The notes beneath the pieces were generated by a model. It saw nothing but the letters and a program-made list of their open reading frames with translations. It did no database searches and was not told the DNA's origin. From Aphis gossypii (taxonomy: Eukaryota; Arthropoda; Insecta; Hemiptera; Aphididae), in NCBI RefSeq assembly GCF_020184175.1, contig NC_065531.1, forward strand, positions 67,100,806 to 67,164,805: a stretch of 64,000 bases of DNA. Reading direction: 5' to 3'. The position numbers and the translations under genes were made by a program. Positions 13,655 through 25,373 of the stretch are shown in pieces (within the stretch, counting starts at the first letter, position 1; the number at the start of each line of letters is the position of its first letter).

Positions 13655-14224
13655 TTTAGGCCTGGGACGATTGTACCACACCGGTCAACCCAAATACGCC
13701 AACCAAGGGGTCACGGGGCCAAAAGATATTTAAAGGCGGACACGGAATCGACCCGTCCAGGGACGATCGGCGCGTGTAAAAATTACGCTGGTCGTAATTT
13801 AAAAGGACTAAAAAACAAAATGTCGTGATCGTAATTTACAGACATTCACGGTTTGAGCATTCCAAAGTCGATGTTTTGTGGGACGAAACGGCGCCGCATT
13901 GGGTCGTGCGAGCGAGTACGTCGTATTGATAACGGAGTCCGAGGAAGGGTTGTTTGAAAGGGCGCCAAAATGCTGCTCATGGAAAGGCGTACGCGCGGTT
14001 TTTCTTTTCGTTCGTCTAATGCTTTATTGATTATGTGAAATCAACGCCAGCCGCCCAGCCATCTTGTATCGGGTTTTACAATTTTCCGTAATTATTATCG
14101 CAGCGGCGGTCTCGGACGTGAGTCGTCCCGTCCACGGAGGAGCGGCTCGTCCAGGATAATATAATCGTTCCAGTATCGTAATTATTGGCTGCAGTTACCG
14201 AGGCGAGACGACGGGCTGACGACG
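13655..14224 (+). promoter_or_regulatory. GC- and CpG-rich upstream/5' UTR region of the intronless zinc-finger gene
   Basis: GC content rises sharply at about 13655 and stays high into the reading frame at 14225. Many CpG dinucleotides remain, in a window that is otherwise AT-rich. No TATA box is obvious. A donor-like GGACGTGAGT at about 14113-14122 could mark a 5' UTR intron. The region probably holds the promoter and leader of the downstream gene, but the exact start cannot be placed by eye. Confidence 0.45.
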
Positions 14225-15076
14225 ATGACTTCCACGTTCCGTTCGAGCGACATACTCCAGCAGATGGACTTTGCCATGATCGGCACCCACTTCGCTTCCG
14301 GTCCGCTGCAAATCGACCAGGACTTCGCGGGCATCAGTGGCGTGCACTTCAACGGCGGCGGGTCGCAACAGCACTACGCCAACGACGGCGAAGTGACGCT
14401 GCAGCCCAACGGCATGCCGCCGTCGTGGCAGAGCATCGCCGCTCCCGGGTCGACCGTGGCCGATTACCTGTCCCACTTGCCGGCCACCCTCACTCTGCAC
14501 CACTTCCTCAAGTACTCGGGCGAGTCGGTGTGCAAAGACGTGCGGGACGAGACGAAACCCCCGAAGAAGAGGAAAAAACAAGGCAAACAACAACAAGCGA
14601 ACGCCACGGCCGCACCGGTCAGTGATCGCTGTCCGCCGACGACGACGTCTCCGCCGCAGGTCAAACCGAAACCCGGCCAGATAAGGATAACGAGCTGCGC
14701 GGACGGCACCACCATGTTCGGGTGTCCGGAATGCCGGGCAGAGTACTTGGACAAGCATTTGCTCGAGGAACACCTGGGCACTCACGCCACGGAACGGCGG
14801 TTCGTGTGCGACATTTGCGGCGCCGGGCTGAAGCGCAAGGACCACTTGACCAGGCACAGGCAGAGCCACAGTTCCGAGAGGCCGTACGCCTGTACGGTGT
14901 GCGGCAAAGCGTTCAAGCGCAAGGAACAGTTAACGCTGCACAAGGTGGTGCATACGGGCGAGAAGCGGCACGCTTGCGTAGAGTGCGGCCGTGCGTTTTA
15001 CAGGAAAGATCACCTGAGGAAGCACGCCAGGAGTCATGCGGCCAGGAGGGACAAAACTAATGGACAGACGTGTTAG
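14225..15076 (+). CDS. Intronless C2H2 zinc-finger protein, paralogue of the gene at 2786-5866
   Basis: A single open frame of 283 aa. Four C2H2 fingers: C167/C170-H183/H187, C195/C198-H211/H215, C223/C226-H239/H243 and C251/C254-H267/H271. It matches the upstream gene finger for finger (ERRF(V/I)CD(I/L)CGAGLKRK, KAFKRKE, CGRAFYRKDHLRKH). It also shares the 'ADYLS...HHFLKYS' block, a KPPKKRKK basic stretch and the (K/R)PGQI motif before finger 1. It lacks the Q/N-rich front and the polyQ tail. It has no intron where the parent has three, including one inside finger 3, which suggests a retrocopy or intron loss. Codons are strongly GC-biased, unlike all neighbours. The frame is intact and cysteines and histidines are all conserved, so it is probably functional. 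Start: first ATG of the frame, just after the GC-rich leader. Overlapping frames on the other strand are composition shadows. Confidence 0.9.
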   Translation: MTSTFRSSDILQQMDFAMIGTHFASGPLQIDQDFAGISGVHFNGGGSQQHYANDGEVTLQPNGMPPSWQSIAAPGSTVADYLSHLPATLTLHHFLKYSGESVCKDVRDETKPPKKRKKQGKQQQANATAAPVSDRCPPTTTSPPQVKPKPGQIRITSCADGTTMFGCPECRAEYLDKHLLEEHLGTHATERRFVCDICGAGLKRKDHLTRHRQSHSSERPYACTVCGKAFKRKEQLTLHKVVHTGEKRHACVECGRAFYRKDHLRKHARSHAARRDKTNGQTC

Positions 15077-15582
15077 ACGGACAGAGAGTAATTTTATTAG
15101 TCTAAACACGAAACGATTTTCCAATTTGTAATTTATGATTTTCATCCGTATACATATTATTTTTTATTTCAATATGTATATTATTCATCTCTTGTAACTA
15201 CTGTCGCTTTTAAACTAATATTAAATTATCCGTGAGTGCATATTATAATATACCATTACCATATTTATTATGAATTTGTAAATACCATGTTATTAGTCAT
15301 TATCAATGTTTTCCTTAATATTAAAAAAAACATCTGTTATTAAAACAATGAAACTAAAGTTCATTAGCAGTAATTTATTATTATTAAAATGTATACAACT
15401 ATTATATAATATAGAAAAATTAATTTAATGATGTATATTAATTATTATCATTATTTGAACAAACTTTTAATGTTTAAACTATGTTGAAAGATAAAATATT
15501 TGACTGTACAATATTTTATCAGTATTGATTTTTGGATTGTATGAGTTTAAAAATATAAAATATGTGTTTTATTATTAAACAT
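15077..15582. other. 3' flanks between two convergent genes
   Basis: About 0.5 kb between the stop of the intronless zinc-finger gene (+) and the stop of SRP68 (-). AT-rich, no coding signal. Reverse-strand AATAAA (TTTATT at 15568-15573) lies only ~10 bp after the SRP68 stop. Confidence 0.6.
15568..15573 (-). terminator. Candidate SRP68 poly(A) signal
   Basis: AATAAA on the minus strand, 10 bases past the SRP68 stop codon. If used, the 3' UTR would be very short. Further AT-rich words downstream could serve instead. Confidence 0.4.
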
Positions 15583-18500
15583 TCATTTCTTCTTTCCACC
15601 CCAACCCCACAGACCTTTCACAAACCCGGAAATTCCTTCTTTATTAGCAGGGTCAGAAGCTGGTTGTTGTTGTTTCTTGAACGCGGGAAGTTGTACAAAG
15701 TTTAATGCAACGTCGAAGAACAGTGGCTTGCACGGTATTTCTTCCATTTCAGGTGGTACTTTAATAACATTTGGATCTTTACCCAATACACTTGAATCTT
15801 CATAGTATTCATCCAAGCGTTTAGTCAAAGGCAACTAAAATAAATTGATATTTAAATTAAAAACTATGGTTGATGATGAATGTATTGAAATATTACTTTT
15901 TGTAATTTGGCATTTTTCAAACTATCCAGTTCTTCCTCATTATCTTGTTCGAGAACGCTTTGAGCATGAGCACAATATTTGGAAGATTCAATGGTGTTCA
16001 CCAAGTCACTCAATCGTGTTTTCAAATCATCATCAACTTGATTAATAACTGAAGATATATGATTCAATGCTCGTTCATACATAGCCATTGTATCCCTCCA
16101 ACGGTGCAAAGTACTTAAACTCTGACCAATATAATAGCATCTAAAAAAAAAAAAAACCATAATTTATATAATAAAGTAGTAATATTATATAAAAAAGTTC
16201 TATGATGAACAATTTTTGTATGTACCTAAATGCTTTGTAAGCTTTAGCTTTAATGATCAATTTTTCTTGAAAATCTGAGTCGTCTTCCAAACCAGGCAAT
16301 TGTTGTTCTTCCAAAATATTTTGTATCAAAATCTCATATAATCTGGTTATGTCCTGAAGTTTCTTACTTCCCTATATTACAATAATAATTATTAATAAAA
16401 AAATAATTTTAAACACCACTATGAATTTACAATTGTTCCTTGTTTGCCATCACTTTCCAATGCGCTTTCAATCAATAACAAATTACGCTGTATTGACCTT
16501 TCCAAACGAATGAATGACAAATAAGTATGAAGATACTGTAATGATGATGCTGAAGAAGTTGAAGAACCATCCATTTTCTGCAACCAAAATGTATATTAAT
16601 TAATTCAAATTATATAAATTCCACTTAAAAACACAAAATTACAATAACTAAATATCTGACCTGTTCAGTTTTGATGTCATCCCTTATTGCTAACATAGCA
16701 TCTTTACAGTCCATTAAATGTTGTTCCAATGAATCGCTCTTTTCAGCTAATGTAGAGCATTTGTCCAACAAACTATTAAAATCACGGTTTGCTAATAAGA
16801 AAGTTCTTACACGAGAATTTTTTACAGGCACTGTACGATTTCTCCAAGTCACTTCACTCAATGAGTCTCTTGTTTGTGCCATCAAAGTCTATATAAATGT
16901 ATAATTTATTTAACTAATAACTATAATATCCCTATTTTACTAATAAAAATAACTTACATCTAATGTCACTAATAAATCCCCTTGTGCTTGATTACGCAAG
17001 TGTAATAGTTGATTAACATCTGTTTCATTGCCAATGTTATAAGCGCAGAAGCGTAAGCTTGGTTCTAATTCTTCATAGCGATTTCTATATAAAATAGCAT
17101 CTTCTTCATTTAGTGCAGATGCTAATTTTTCATAAATCATTCTGAAAAAAAATAATATTCTTATCAAAATAAATGATATTTAATGTAAATAATTGTAGCC
17201 CTAAAATTTCACATACACTAATTGGATATAATTTACATTTATATGAAAGATATTTAATGATTGATATAGAGAAATATTTCTACACAAATTTCAATAACAC
17301 ATAAGTAATACTTGAAATTTTTTGCTTACTGAGCTTTTTTTAAATTTTCAATGGCTGGTTTCCACTCTTGTAATTCAAATTGCAACATTCCTTCACACCA
17401 AGCTACATAAGCTTGAGTTTCCAATTGAGTCCGAGCGTCAAATTTTTCTGACTAAAATGTATTTTTTTTTTATAAAAATATAATAAGATATAAGTTTAAA
17501 TTATTCAAACATTATATATATATATTATTTAAATACTTTGAATAAAATATGTAATTTACATAGTATTGTATGATTTTTTGAACACCTTATAATAATATTT
17601 TAAATGATGGTTAATTAAAAATATTGTTTGTTTAGATAAATTTGGCAATGCCCTATTCTTACTAATGTAATTAATAATATGATGATTTTTATAGGTAACA
17701 CTAAAGGTTTCGGACAGATTATATTAGATTTAACTCAATTCAATGTAGTAATTGGTAGTTTTTACCAATAATATAGTAGTTAATGTTTAATAAAAGCGAT
17801 AAGAAAATCTTTTAGACAAAAGTATTGCTATTGTTTCCAAATCAACATATAATTTGTCATAACTCATAATAAATATAAGTATAAAAATGAAATAAATTAG
17901 TAATAGTGCATTATTTTTATAGAATAATTGGGACTTTTTTTTAAGTAATAAGTGCAATCGTATATCCTGACCTACTGCTCTTCAAATGAGACAACCGTTG
18001 CCAAATGATAACAATCAATTATAAACTTCAATTGGAATATCAACAAAAAAATAATAAATGTACAATATAATTATACGACAAATAGTATGTAATAGAACTT
18101 ATATTTATACATAAAATATATCTATTCTTTTTTTTATATAATATACATTAATTTATAATAATTCAGTATTAAATAATTTATATAGTTTTTAATAATTATT
18201 ATAAAAGTACACTACCTAAATTATGGGGACCTCCGCCTTAGCGTATTATTAAACTTCAGATTTTGTTCAACGAATTCTAGCTTGGAAATTTAGTGTTATT
18301 CAAAAAATATTCATATTTTATACTACATGGTATATTATATTAAAATAAATTTACTTCACAAAGTTTTTGAAGTTGTATTGCATAACTAGAAGCTTTTCTT
18401 AATCTAGATACCAAATGGAATTTTTTTCTTGGTTCTGTATTAGCTTCAACTCGTAGTTGCATTGCATAACTCCATGCTCTTTCAGCCAACATTAATGGGA

Positions 18501-19346
18501 TGTACACAGCTCTAAATTGAACAGATTGTAACAATTGAGTAATTGATTATTTATATTAACATGAATATCTTTACCTTTCATCAGTCAGATTTGTTTCTGT
18601 AACATTTTTTTTACGAAAATGTCTACGATCTCCCTGTTGTAAATGCATAACTTTTCGTAAACGCCTGATACGCCTGGTGCAATAACCTCTATAAAAATCA
18701 AAAATGAATAATTGAGTATTTTTAAATATTTTAAACCAAAAAGATATTAACTATTTAATATTTACCTATATCTTTGATAATCATTGTGTCTTAAGCCATG
18801 CTGCTGTTGGGCTTCTTTAATAATCTTTAATACTGTTAGAATATTATTAAAGAATATTTGAATTTAAATAGCAAGTACCTATTTTAATACACTTTCATTA
18901 AACTTAACATTAATTAAATACATTTGGGTTAAATATATTTTACAGGATTAACAAAATTCTAGTAAGTAGCATGAATGAACGAGTCACAAAAGATATTTAA
19001 GACCCAGAAATCAGAGATGGATTAGGGGCGATGGGTCTCAATGACTTAAAATAAGCTTAAGAAAAAGGTAAGAAAAAGAAAAGTGACATTATATGTAAAA
19101 CCCTTGATTACACAAATTATTATTTATTTTTTTTATGGTACACAAGGAGGATAACTGTTTTTAATATGGTTCAATCCTATACATAAACTGTGAAATAAAT
19201 AAAACAGACGTTATACTTTTAATACATGTAAATTAATTAATTAATAGAAAAAGGATACTTTCAATTGAAAATATAGGAATTTTCTTTTCTTCATTTTCTG
19301 GTACATTCTCTTTGTTGCTCTCGTTGGCTACAGTTTGGTTGGACAT
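15583..19346 (-). CDS. SRP68: Signal recognition particle subunit SRP68
   Basis: SRP68 forms a heterodimer with SRP72 on the S domain of 7SL RNA, and is needed for cotranslational targeting of secretory proteins to the ER. Coding exons, in transcript order: 19346-19259, 18832-18766, 18688-18575, 18511-18355, 17451-17330, 17141-16958, 16888-16661, 16577-16431, 16371-16226, 16140-15897, 15834-15583. All phases fit, giving 582 aa against ~600-630 in other animals. Family landmarks: the N-terminal HGLRHNDYQRYRGYC...RRIRRLRK region and LAERAWSYAMQL (RNA-binding part), EVTWRNRTVPVK in the middle, and the GLWGWGGKKK end that closes the SRP72-binding part. The start at 19346 is supported by an open, acidic N terminus joining in frame to exon 2. 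Head to head with the PDPR-like gene (start 20150), so the ~800 bp between them is likely a shared promoter region. Identity is recognised from family memory, not a search. Confidence 0.95.
17452..18354 (-). other. Largest SRP68 intron
   Basis: AT-rich, 903 bp, bounded by correct minus-strand donor and acceptor. No additional exon or transposon recognised. Confidence 0.6.
18833..19258 (-). other. First SRP68 intron
   Basis: 426 bp between the first and second coding exons. It contains a slightly GC-richer patch (about 18990-19060) with no coding frame in register. Otherwise nothing seen. Confidence 0.6.
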
Positions 19347-20149
19347 TGTACTTGATTAGAGTGACAATTATTGTCTACTTTGTCCTAAACTAAAATTACA
19401 ATGTGTCAGTAAAGGGGAATTATTAATAATATGTTTAATGGTTAAAAAATATATAAACTTTTAAACTTAGTCGATATAAATTTAAGAGATTACTGAGTAC
19501 TGTAAGTAGACGTTTTACAGAATTAAACACACGTTGACAACTTTCGAATTATATGTTACATAAATGTGTGATAAATCGTAAAATATTTAAACTACCAAGA
19601 GCAAAACCAGATAACGATTTCGTAACGTTATAAATTATTAATTACTGTTACAAATCACCATACCAGTCGATATTTCAGTACTTACGTATAGATGTAGAAA
19701 TAAACATCCAGAATTTAGAATTCTGAATTTTAGAATAATAATAATACAAATTTACGATATAACGTGATGTAGATAGTAGATACGTGTAACTGTGTTGGAA
19801 AAAATTATAGGTATTATCATTATTCTATTCTGTGGTATAAGGTGTATGGTGATTATTTTATTATCAAGACTCAGTTATCTCTGAATTATCATTTTATCGG
19901 TATTACGTTTATCAATTTTAAATAATTGCTTCGACTTTGAATAGAAAAATTTAAAGTAAACAACAATTCAATTAAAAACAAAAAAATGTAATAAAAAATA
20001 CTTAAGATTTTTTTACTGGTCGTCTGAGGTATTATTTATAACGTTTTATAAATAATTTTAAATTAAAATATAGACGCAGGTGCCGAGAAGTTTCATATTG
20101 TGTACCTAATGTATTTTACACTCTTATAGATCAGTGAACAGTTTCAAAT
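19347..20149. promoter_or_regulatory. Shared divergent promoter region of SRP68 and the PDPR-like gene
   Basis: 803 bp between two start codons on opposite strands, without a coding frame. It must contain both 5' UTRs and promoters. No convincing TATA box stands out on either side. A bidirectional promoter is inferred from geometry alone. Confidence 0.5.
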
Positions 20150-23100
20150 ATGTTCTTGACCAGATGGCAAAAAAGATTGTACTGGAAAAAGTTGAACCGT
20201 TGGTCCATAAGTCTCAGCGGTTGTGATTGTACCCGTACACAATCTACAATAACTCATGAGTCTGTACTCCCGACCCAAGCTCAGGTTGTAATATGTGGTA
20301 CTGGAGTAGTTGCCAATTCATTAGCCTATCATTTAGTGGAAAATGGATGGTCAGATATTGTACTCATTGACCAAGGAAAGTATGTATCTTATTGAATGCC
20401 AAGACAAATATTTTGAAATGTAAATCCCATTGTGTACTTAGGCCATGTGGAGGGACATCTCATTTTGGTTCAGGAACTCTTGGCTTATTCAAACCAATTG
20501 CTGAACGCAACATTATTATGTATAGTATCAAGCTATACAGGCAGTTAGAAGCTAAAGGATATGATATTGGTATATTATTGATAAATAAGTGTTGTACGTA
20601 TAATACTCCTATAATATTAATATTTAATTTACATTTAGGTTTAAAACAATGCGGTAGCTTAAATTTAGCTCAAACTAAAGACCGAATGATAGCTTTAAAA
20701 CGAAGGATTGCATATAGTTCACCTACTGGATTGCACTGTGAGGTAGAGTAATATAACTTTTAATTTTATTTTAAATACTTTATTAATTTACCTAATTTTA
20801 TGTTTTTATTAGATGTTGGGAAAAAATGAACTGAAAAGACTACATCCATTTTTAAATACTGATGATTTAGAAGGTGGAGTATGGGTACCTGAAGATGGAG
20901 TGGCAAACCCTCAAGCAATATGTAAATCATTAGCTAAATTAGCTTCTGAAGGTGGAGCTCATTATGTTACTAACTGTCACATTCAGAAAGTTGTTACTGA
21001 AGAAGATCGAATTAAGGGTGTGCATACCAATCGAGGGTTTATCTACTGTGAATATTTTGTGAATTGTGCAGGAATGGTAAAATTACTTAATTAATTCTAA
21101 ATTTGGTAATATTTAAACAACAATTTTTATCTGTTTATTATAATGAAGGTTAATGATAAGTTATTTATTTTAGTGGGCAAGAGAAGTAGGAAATTTGTGT
21201 TCACCTAAAGTCAGGGTGCCTGTATACCCAGCAGAACATTTTTATGTTACAACTAGTCCATTGCCGGGGATTGGTGTTGATCTACCATGTATAAGGGATT
21301 TTGATTCTCATATTTATGCTAGAGAGTATAACTCTGGATTCCTGGTAGGTGGATTTGAAAAAATAGCAAAACCTGCTTTTCTTAATATGAAATTAATACC
21401 ATCAGATTGGAAAAAAGATATGCCTTTAGACTGGAAACATTTTAGTAAGTCAATTAAAATACTGAGTTATAATATTATTAAAATTAAATTTATTTTAGTG
21501 CCATATTGGGAAAAAGCTATGTCTCGGATTCCAATTCTTAAGGATGCTGTTTATCCAACATTAGCAAATTCTCCAGATACGTTTACACCAAATGGAAAAT
21601 GGATTTTAGGAGAAACACCAGAAGTAAAATATTTTAAAGTAGAAATAAGACTGATAAATTTATAAATAAACCTAAGCTAACAAATCTAAATACACCCAAA
21701 AATTAAATTAACTTTATTCTATATATTATATAATATTAGAAAATTTAATTGCAAAATAACTTTTAATTAGGTGTATAATATACATGTACAAAATTTTTCT
21801 AATATAATAAAATATGAAAAAATTATGTAAAAATGTCCTAAAATAAGTACAAAATACAATTAAGACAATATATACAATATATTTTAAATTGTCACTACAA
21901 TCTACATTACTAATTTTTAGCTTGATTAGTATTGTATATAACTGATAGAAAAAAAAAGTAGATGTCTTTATATTCCTACTTTCAATAATTAAGTAACTGT
22001 TAATATTAATTTACAATGTAGCTTAAATATATTATAGTTTTTATATGAACTTATATAGTTAAATAAAGTGAAACCTTTGTTAATGGACAATTTTTCGGTA
22101 ATGTGAACATTCTTATCTCCATGTGTATGTAACATACAAATTATATAATGGATATCTGTACTGAACAAAGAGCTGGACAAAAAAAAAACATTGATTAGTA
22201 TTGAATTTTAAAGTTACTTATTAATTTTTTTTAGATTGACAACTATTTTGTAGCTGTTGGAATGAATGGTAATCCGTTACAAGGAGCTGGAGGGATAGGA
22301 AAAGCAATGGCTGAATGGATCATAGAAGGAAAACCTACACAAGAACATTTAGCTTTTGATGTACAACGGTTTTTAGATCTTCATAATAATAGAATGTACT
22401 TACAAGAACGTACAAAAGAAGTAGTTGGCAGGTATTATTTTTAAGTAGTGAACTTTATCCTATAAATAATATACTAATTAATATAATTTAATGTAGTTTT
22501 GATATTTAACTATTTAACACACGGATGTAATATATTATATATTTAAACATAAGATTTTTTTACTTCTTAAGAGATCCTACTTAAGAGGTTTAAATGTTTA
22601 TATTTAAAGTGATCATATAATTTAAAAACTATTGAGAGGATGTTTCACCTGCATGCATTGTCTCCATCTTACATATATACAATATAATAAAAACCGTTTC
22701 ACGCAGGCAACAACCACTTGGGCTGAAGTCCAAGTTAGGTAACCAAAGTTAGGTAATTTTCATACTAGAAAGAAGAAATTTTGGACTGTGCAACGTCGTT
22801 TTTATTTTTTGGATATCTGAATTACAAAAAAAGTTTCTATTGTTTCAAAATCCATTATTTTGTGTTTTCCAAACTTAAATAACTTTTTTTGTAATTCTGA
22901 TATTATCTAAAAAATAAAATGATTTTGCACAGTCCAAAATTTCATCTTTCTAGTGTGAAAATTTGGTTCTCAAACTTGGACTATAGCCTGAGTGGTCTTT
23001 GCCTGCGTGAAACGATTTTTACTATGTTGTATGTTAGTTAGTAAGATGGTGATAATGCATGTGGGTGAAGAGTCCTCTTAAGGATAGTATTATAATTACA

Positions 23101-25373
23101 CTAATTTCTAATACATTCTTTAAATTAAATGTATTAATTTAAAAATGTTACTACTTTATTTATAAATTTATTTTTTAAGACACTATTCAATACCATATCC
23201 TCACCAAAATGAATATAAGAATGCTAGAAAATTACGATGTTCACCATTATTCAGTGTTTTGGAAAAAAGAGGTGCCGTGTTTGGTACTCGAATGGGTTAT
23301 GAACGACCTTTATACTTTGATACAACATACAATGGTTAATAAAAGTGTTATATTATTTTTAAAGACAAAAAAAAAAAACAATTGTTCTTATTTTAAGCTT
23401 AATTTTTTAAATGTAATGCAGGATTAAATATTTTTTACAGGAAAGGGATCTCCGCCAGAAATGCCACCGGGTACATTTTACAAACCAAAATTCTTTGATT
23501 TTATGTTAGAAGAGTATTATGCTTGCAGGGAAACTGTTGGTATTATAGATATGTCTTCATTTTCAAAAATGAAAATTCAGGTATTTAATTATTTTATAAT
23601 GTTTAAAATTTGTTTTTATTATTTTTCATGCATTATTATTTATTAAATATTTTTCTATATAAAACAGTATATTATGTAATAATTATTTGTATATATATAT
23701 AAAGGGAAAACAAGATATGAACGATGAACCTGAGGTAAACATATTATATTTCACGTGAATGAGATTAAAAATATAAGTTTTACTTATGTAGTTTTGCCTG
23801 ACGTTATAATTTATTATTTTCAGTCTCAATGTAACGGTGTTGTTGAATGGTTACAATCTTTATGTACTAATGATGTAAATATTCCGGTTGGCGGTATTGT
23901 CCATACAGGAATGTTGAATGAAAGAGGTGGTTATGAAAATGATTGTTTATTAGTGCGTGAACGTGAAAATTGGTAAGAAATGAAAAAGCATCTTTATTTT
24001 TTTTTTTTGGTAGTGTTGAAATTCTTAATATATTTTAACTAATAATTTTTTATTATGTCACATTTAATTACACACTTGCAGTTACCTAATGGTATCACCG
24101 ACTAGCCAACAAACTAGAGTTTTGGATTGGCTTAAAGATCATTTGCCAAAAGATGAATCAATTCAGTTAGCAGATATAACTTCAATGTATACCGTCGTTA
24201 ACATTATTGGTCCTAAAGCAGGCGCTTTAATATCTGAACTATCACAAACTGATGTTGATATTAACGTACAACCTTTTACTTATAAGGCAAGTTTACAGTT
24301 ATAGTAAAATAAATATAGACACGACTAGCAATTAAATTATAATTGTATTTTTAGACTGTCAATATTGGTTATGCTTCTGATGTTATGATGATGGCTTTTA
24401 CACATACTGGTGAACCTGGATTTTGTCTATATATACCATCTGAATATGCACTGCACGTGTATGATCGTTTTATTACGGTTGGATTCGATTATGGAATTAG
24501 AGACGTTGGGAGCTTAACTCAACGGTTTATGAGAATTGAGAAATTTATACCGTTTTGGGCAGAAGATTTAACTCGTGATACTACACCATTTGAAGCTGGC
24601 TGCAATCATGTTGTAAAACTTGATGTACATGATCACATTCATTTAAATTTTTATCAACCTTTTTTTTAATAACATTTCATCTTTCTCTTTTTTTAGAAAG
24701 AATATTTCATAGGGAAATTTGCATTACAACGTCAAAAAGATCAAGGAATTACTAAAAAACTTGTAATGTTTATATTAGATGATTTGGATCCTGATAAGGA
24801 TATATGGTCCTGGGGATTAGAACCTATTTATAGAAATGGTAAATTTGTCGGAACCGTAACATCAGCAGGGTAAGTGTGGTTAAACCTGATATCATTACTT
24901 AATCTTCAATAAACACCCATAAACATAGGTTTTTTATTTCATTAGGTAACCAGTGAAGTATGAAATCACAAGGGTTACTAACTACTTCCTTAAAATATAA
25001 AGAATGTTATTTATCATGTTTAACATCTTTTGTTTTTGTGTGAATCAAAATGTTCACCTAATATACACTTAATTTATACATATAAATAAAAAAAAAATGT
25101 TTATTGTATTTCAGATATGGTTTTACCATGGGAAAATTAGTATGTCTAGCATATATTCGTCGACCTTTTACAGATAATCGTAATAGAAATCATATGGTTA
25201 TCACAAATGATTATATATTATCTCCAACAGCGAAGTATGAAATTGATATAGCTGGAACTAAGTTCTCAGTTACTCCCAAAATACATACTCCATGTGTAAA
25301 TATAAATATGCAGAAAGTGTTAGATGATTCACAATATGTGCCTAAAGTGATTTCTCAAATACCAAAACACTAA
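20150..25373 (+). CDS. PDPR: PDPR-like mitochondrial protein (FAD oxidoreductase plus GcvT domains)
   Basis: Regulatory subunit of pyruvate dehydrogenase phosphatase, related to dimethylglycine/sarcosine dehydrogenases; acts in the mitochondrial matrix. Exons: 20150-20379, 20442-20569, 20639-20742, 20813-21076, 21174-21444, 21499-21623, 22235-22431, 23180-23334, 23441-23580, 23824-23972, 24082-24286, 24355-24624, 24697-24869, 25115-25373. Phases are consistent, giving 889 aa (human PDPR ~880). The N terminus has R5, K8, R9, K13, K14, R18 and no acids, as in a targeting peptide. The dinucleotide motif is G50-T-G52...A55, with the DAO fold to about residue 440. PDPR-typical text: EHFY, GGFEK, FTPNGKWI, FGTRMGYERP, LCTNDV, VHTGMLNERGGYENDC. 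GcvT-like folate domains follow. His84 sits where the dehydrogenases have their flavin-linked His. One intron is GC-AG (24287). The oxidase-type alternative (DMGDH/SARDH) is less likely. Confidence 0.93.
21624..22234 (+). other. PDPR intron 6
   Basis: AT-rich, 611 bp, no coding signal and no repeat identified. Confidence 0.6.
22632..23081. mobile_element. Fold-back TTAA element inside PDPR intron 7
   Basis: A ~450-bp imperfect palindrome. The right border is TTAA (23078-23081); the left border is TTGA (22632-22635), a one-base change. Nested matching arms occur in order on both sides: 'GCATGCATTGTCTCCATCTTAC' type ends, CGTTTCACGCAGGCAA at about 22697-22712 with its complement at about 23000-23015, and TTTTGGACTGTGCAA near 22780 with TTGCACAGTCCAAAA near 22927. 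A central A/T-rich FAATTACAAAAAAAGT-like core is mirrored too. No protein is encoded. The outer sequence resembles the segment ending at 9120, so this is probably a non-autonomous piggyBac-like family member. It is transcribed as part of PDPR pre-mRNA. Confidence 0.75.
23705..23734 (+). other. Possible 30-nt cassette microexon in PDPR
   Basis: Between exons 9 and 10, AG at 23703-23704 and GTAAAC at 23735 bound exactly 30 nt. These would add ten in-frame residues (GKQDMNDEPE) at a phase-0 junction. The upstream tract is (AT)n rather than pyrimidine-rich, and known PDPR proteins join exons 9 and 10 directly, so this may be chance. Confidence 0.25.

Noticed and set aside
14185..14869. Several long overlapping frames on both strands over the intronless zinc-finger gene
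   Set aside because: GC-rich codons remove stops in other frames. Only the 14225 frame shows a protein family and conserved zinc ligands.
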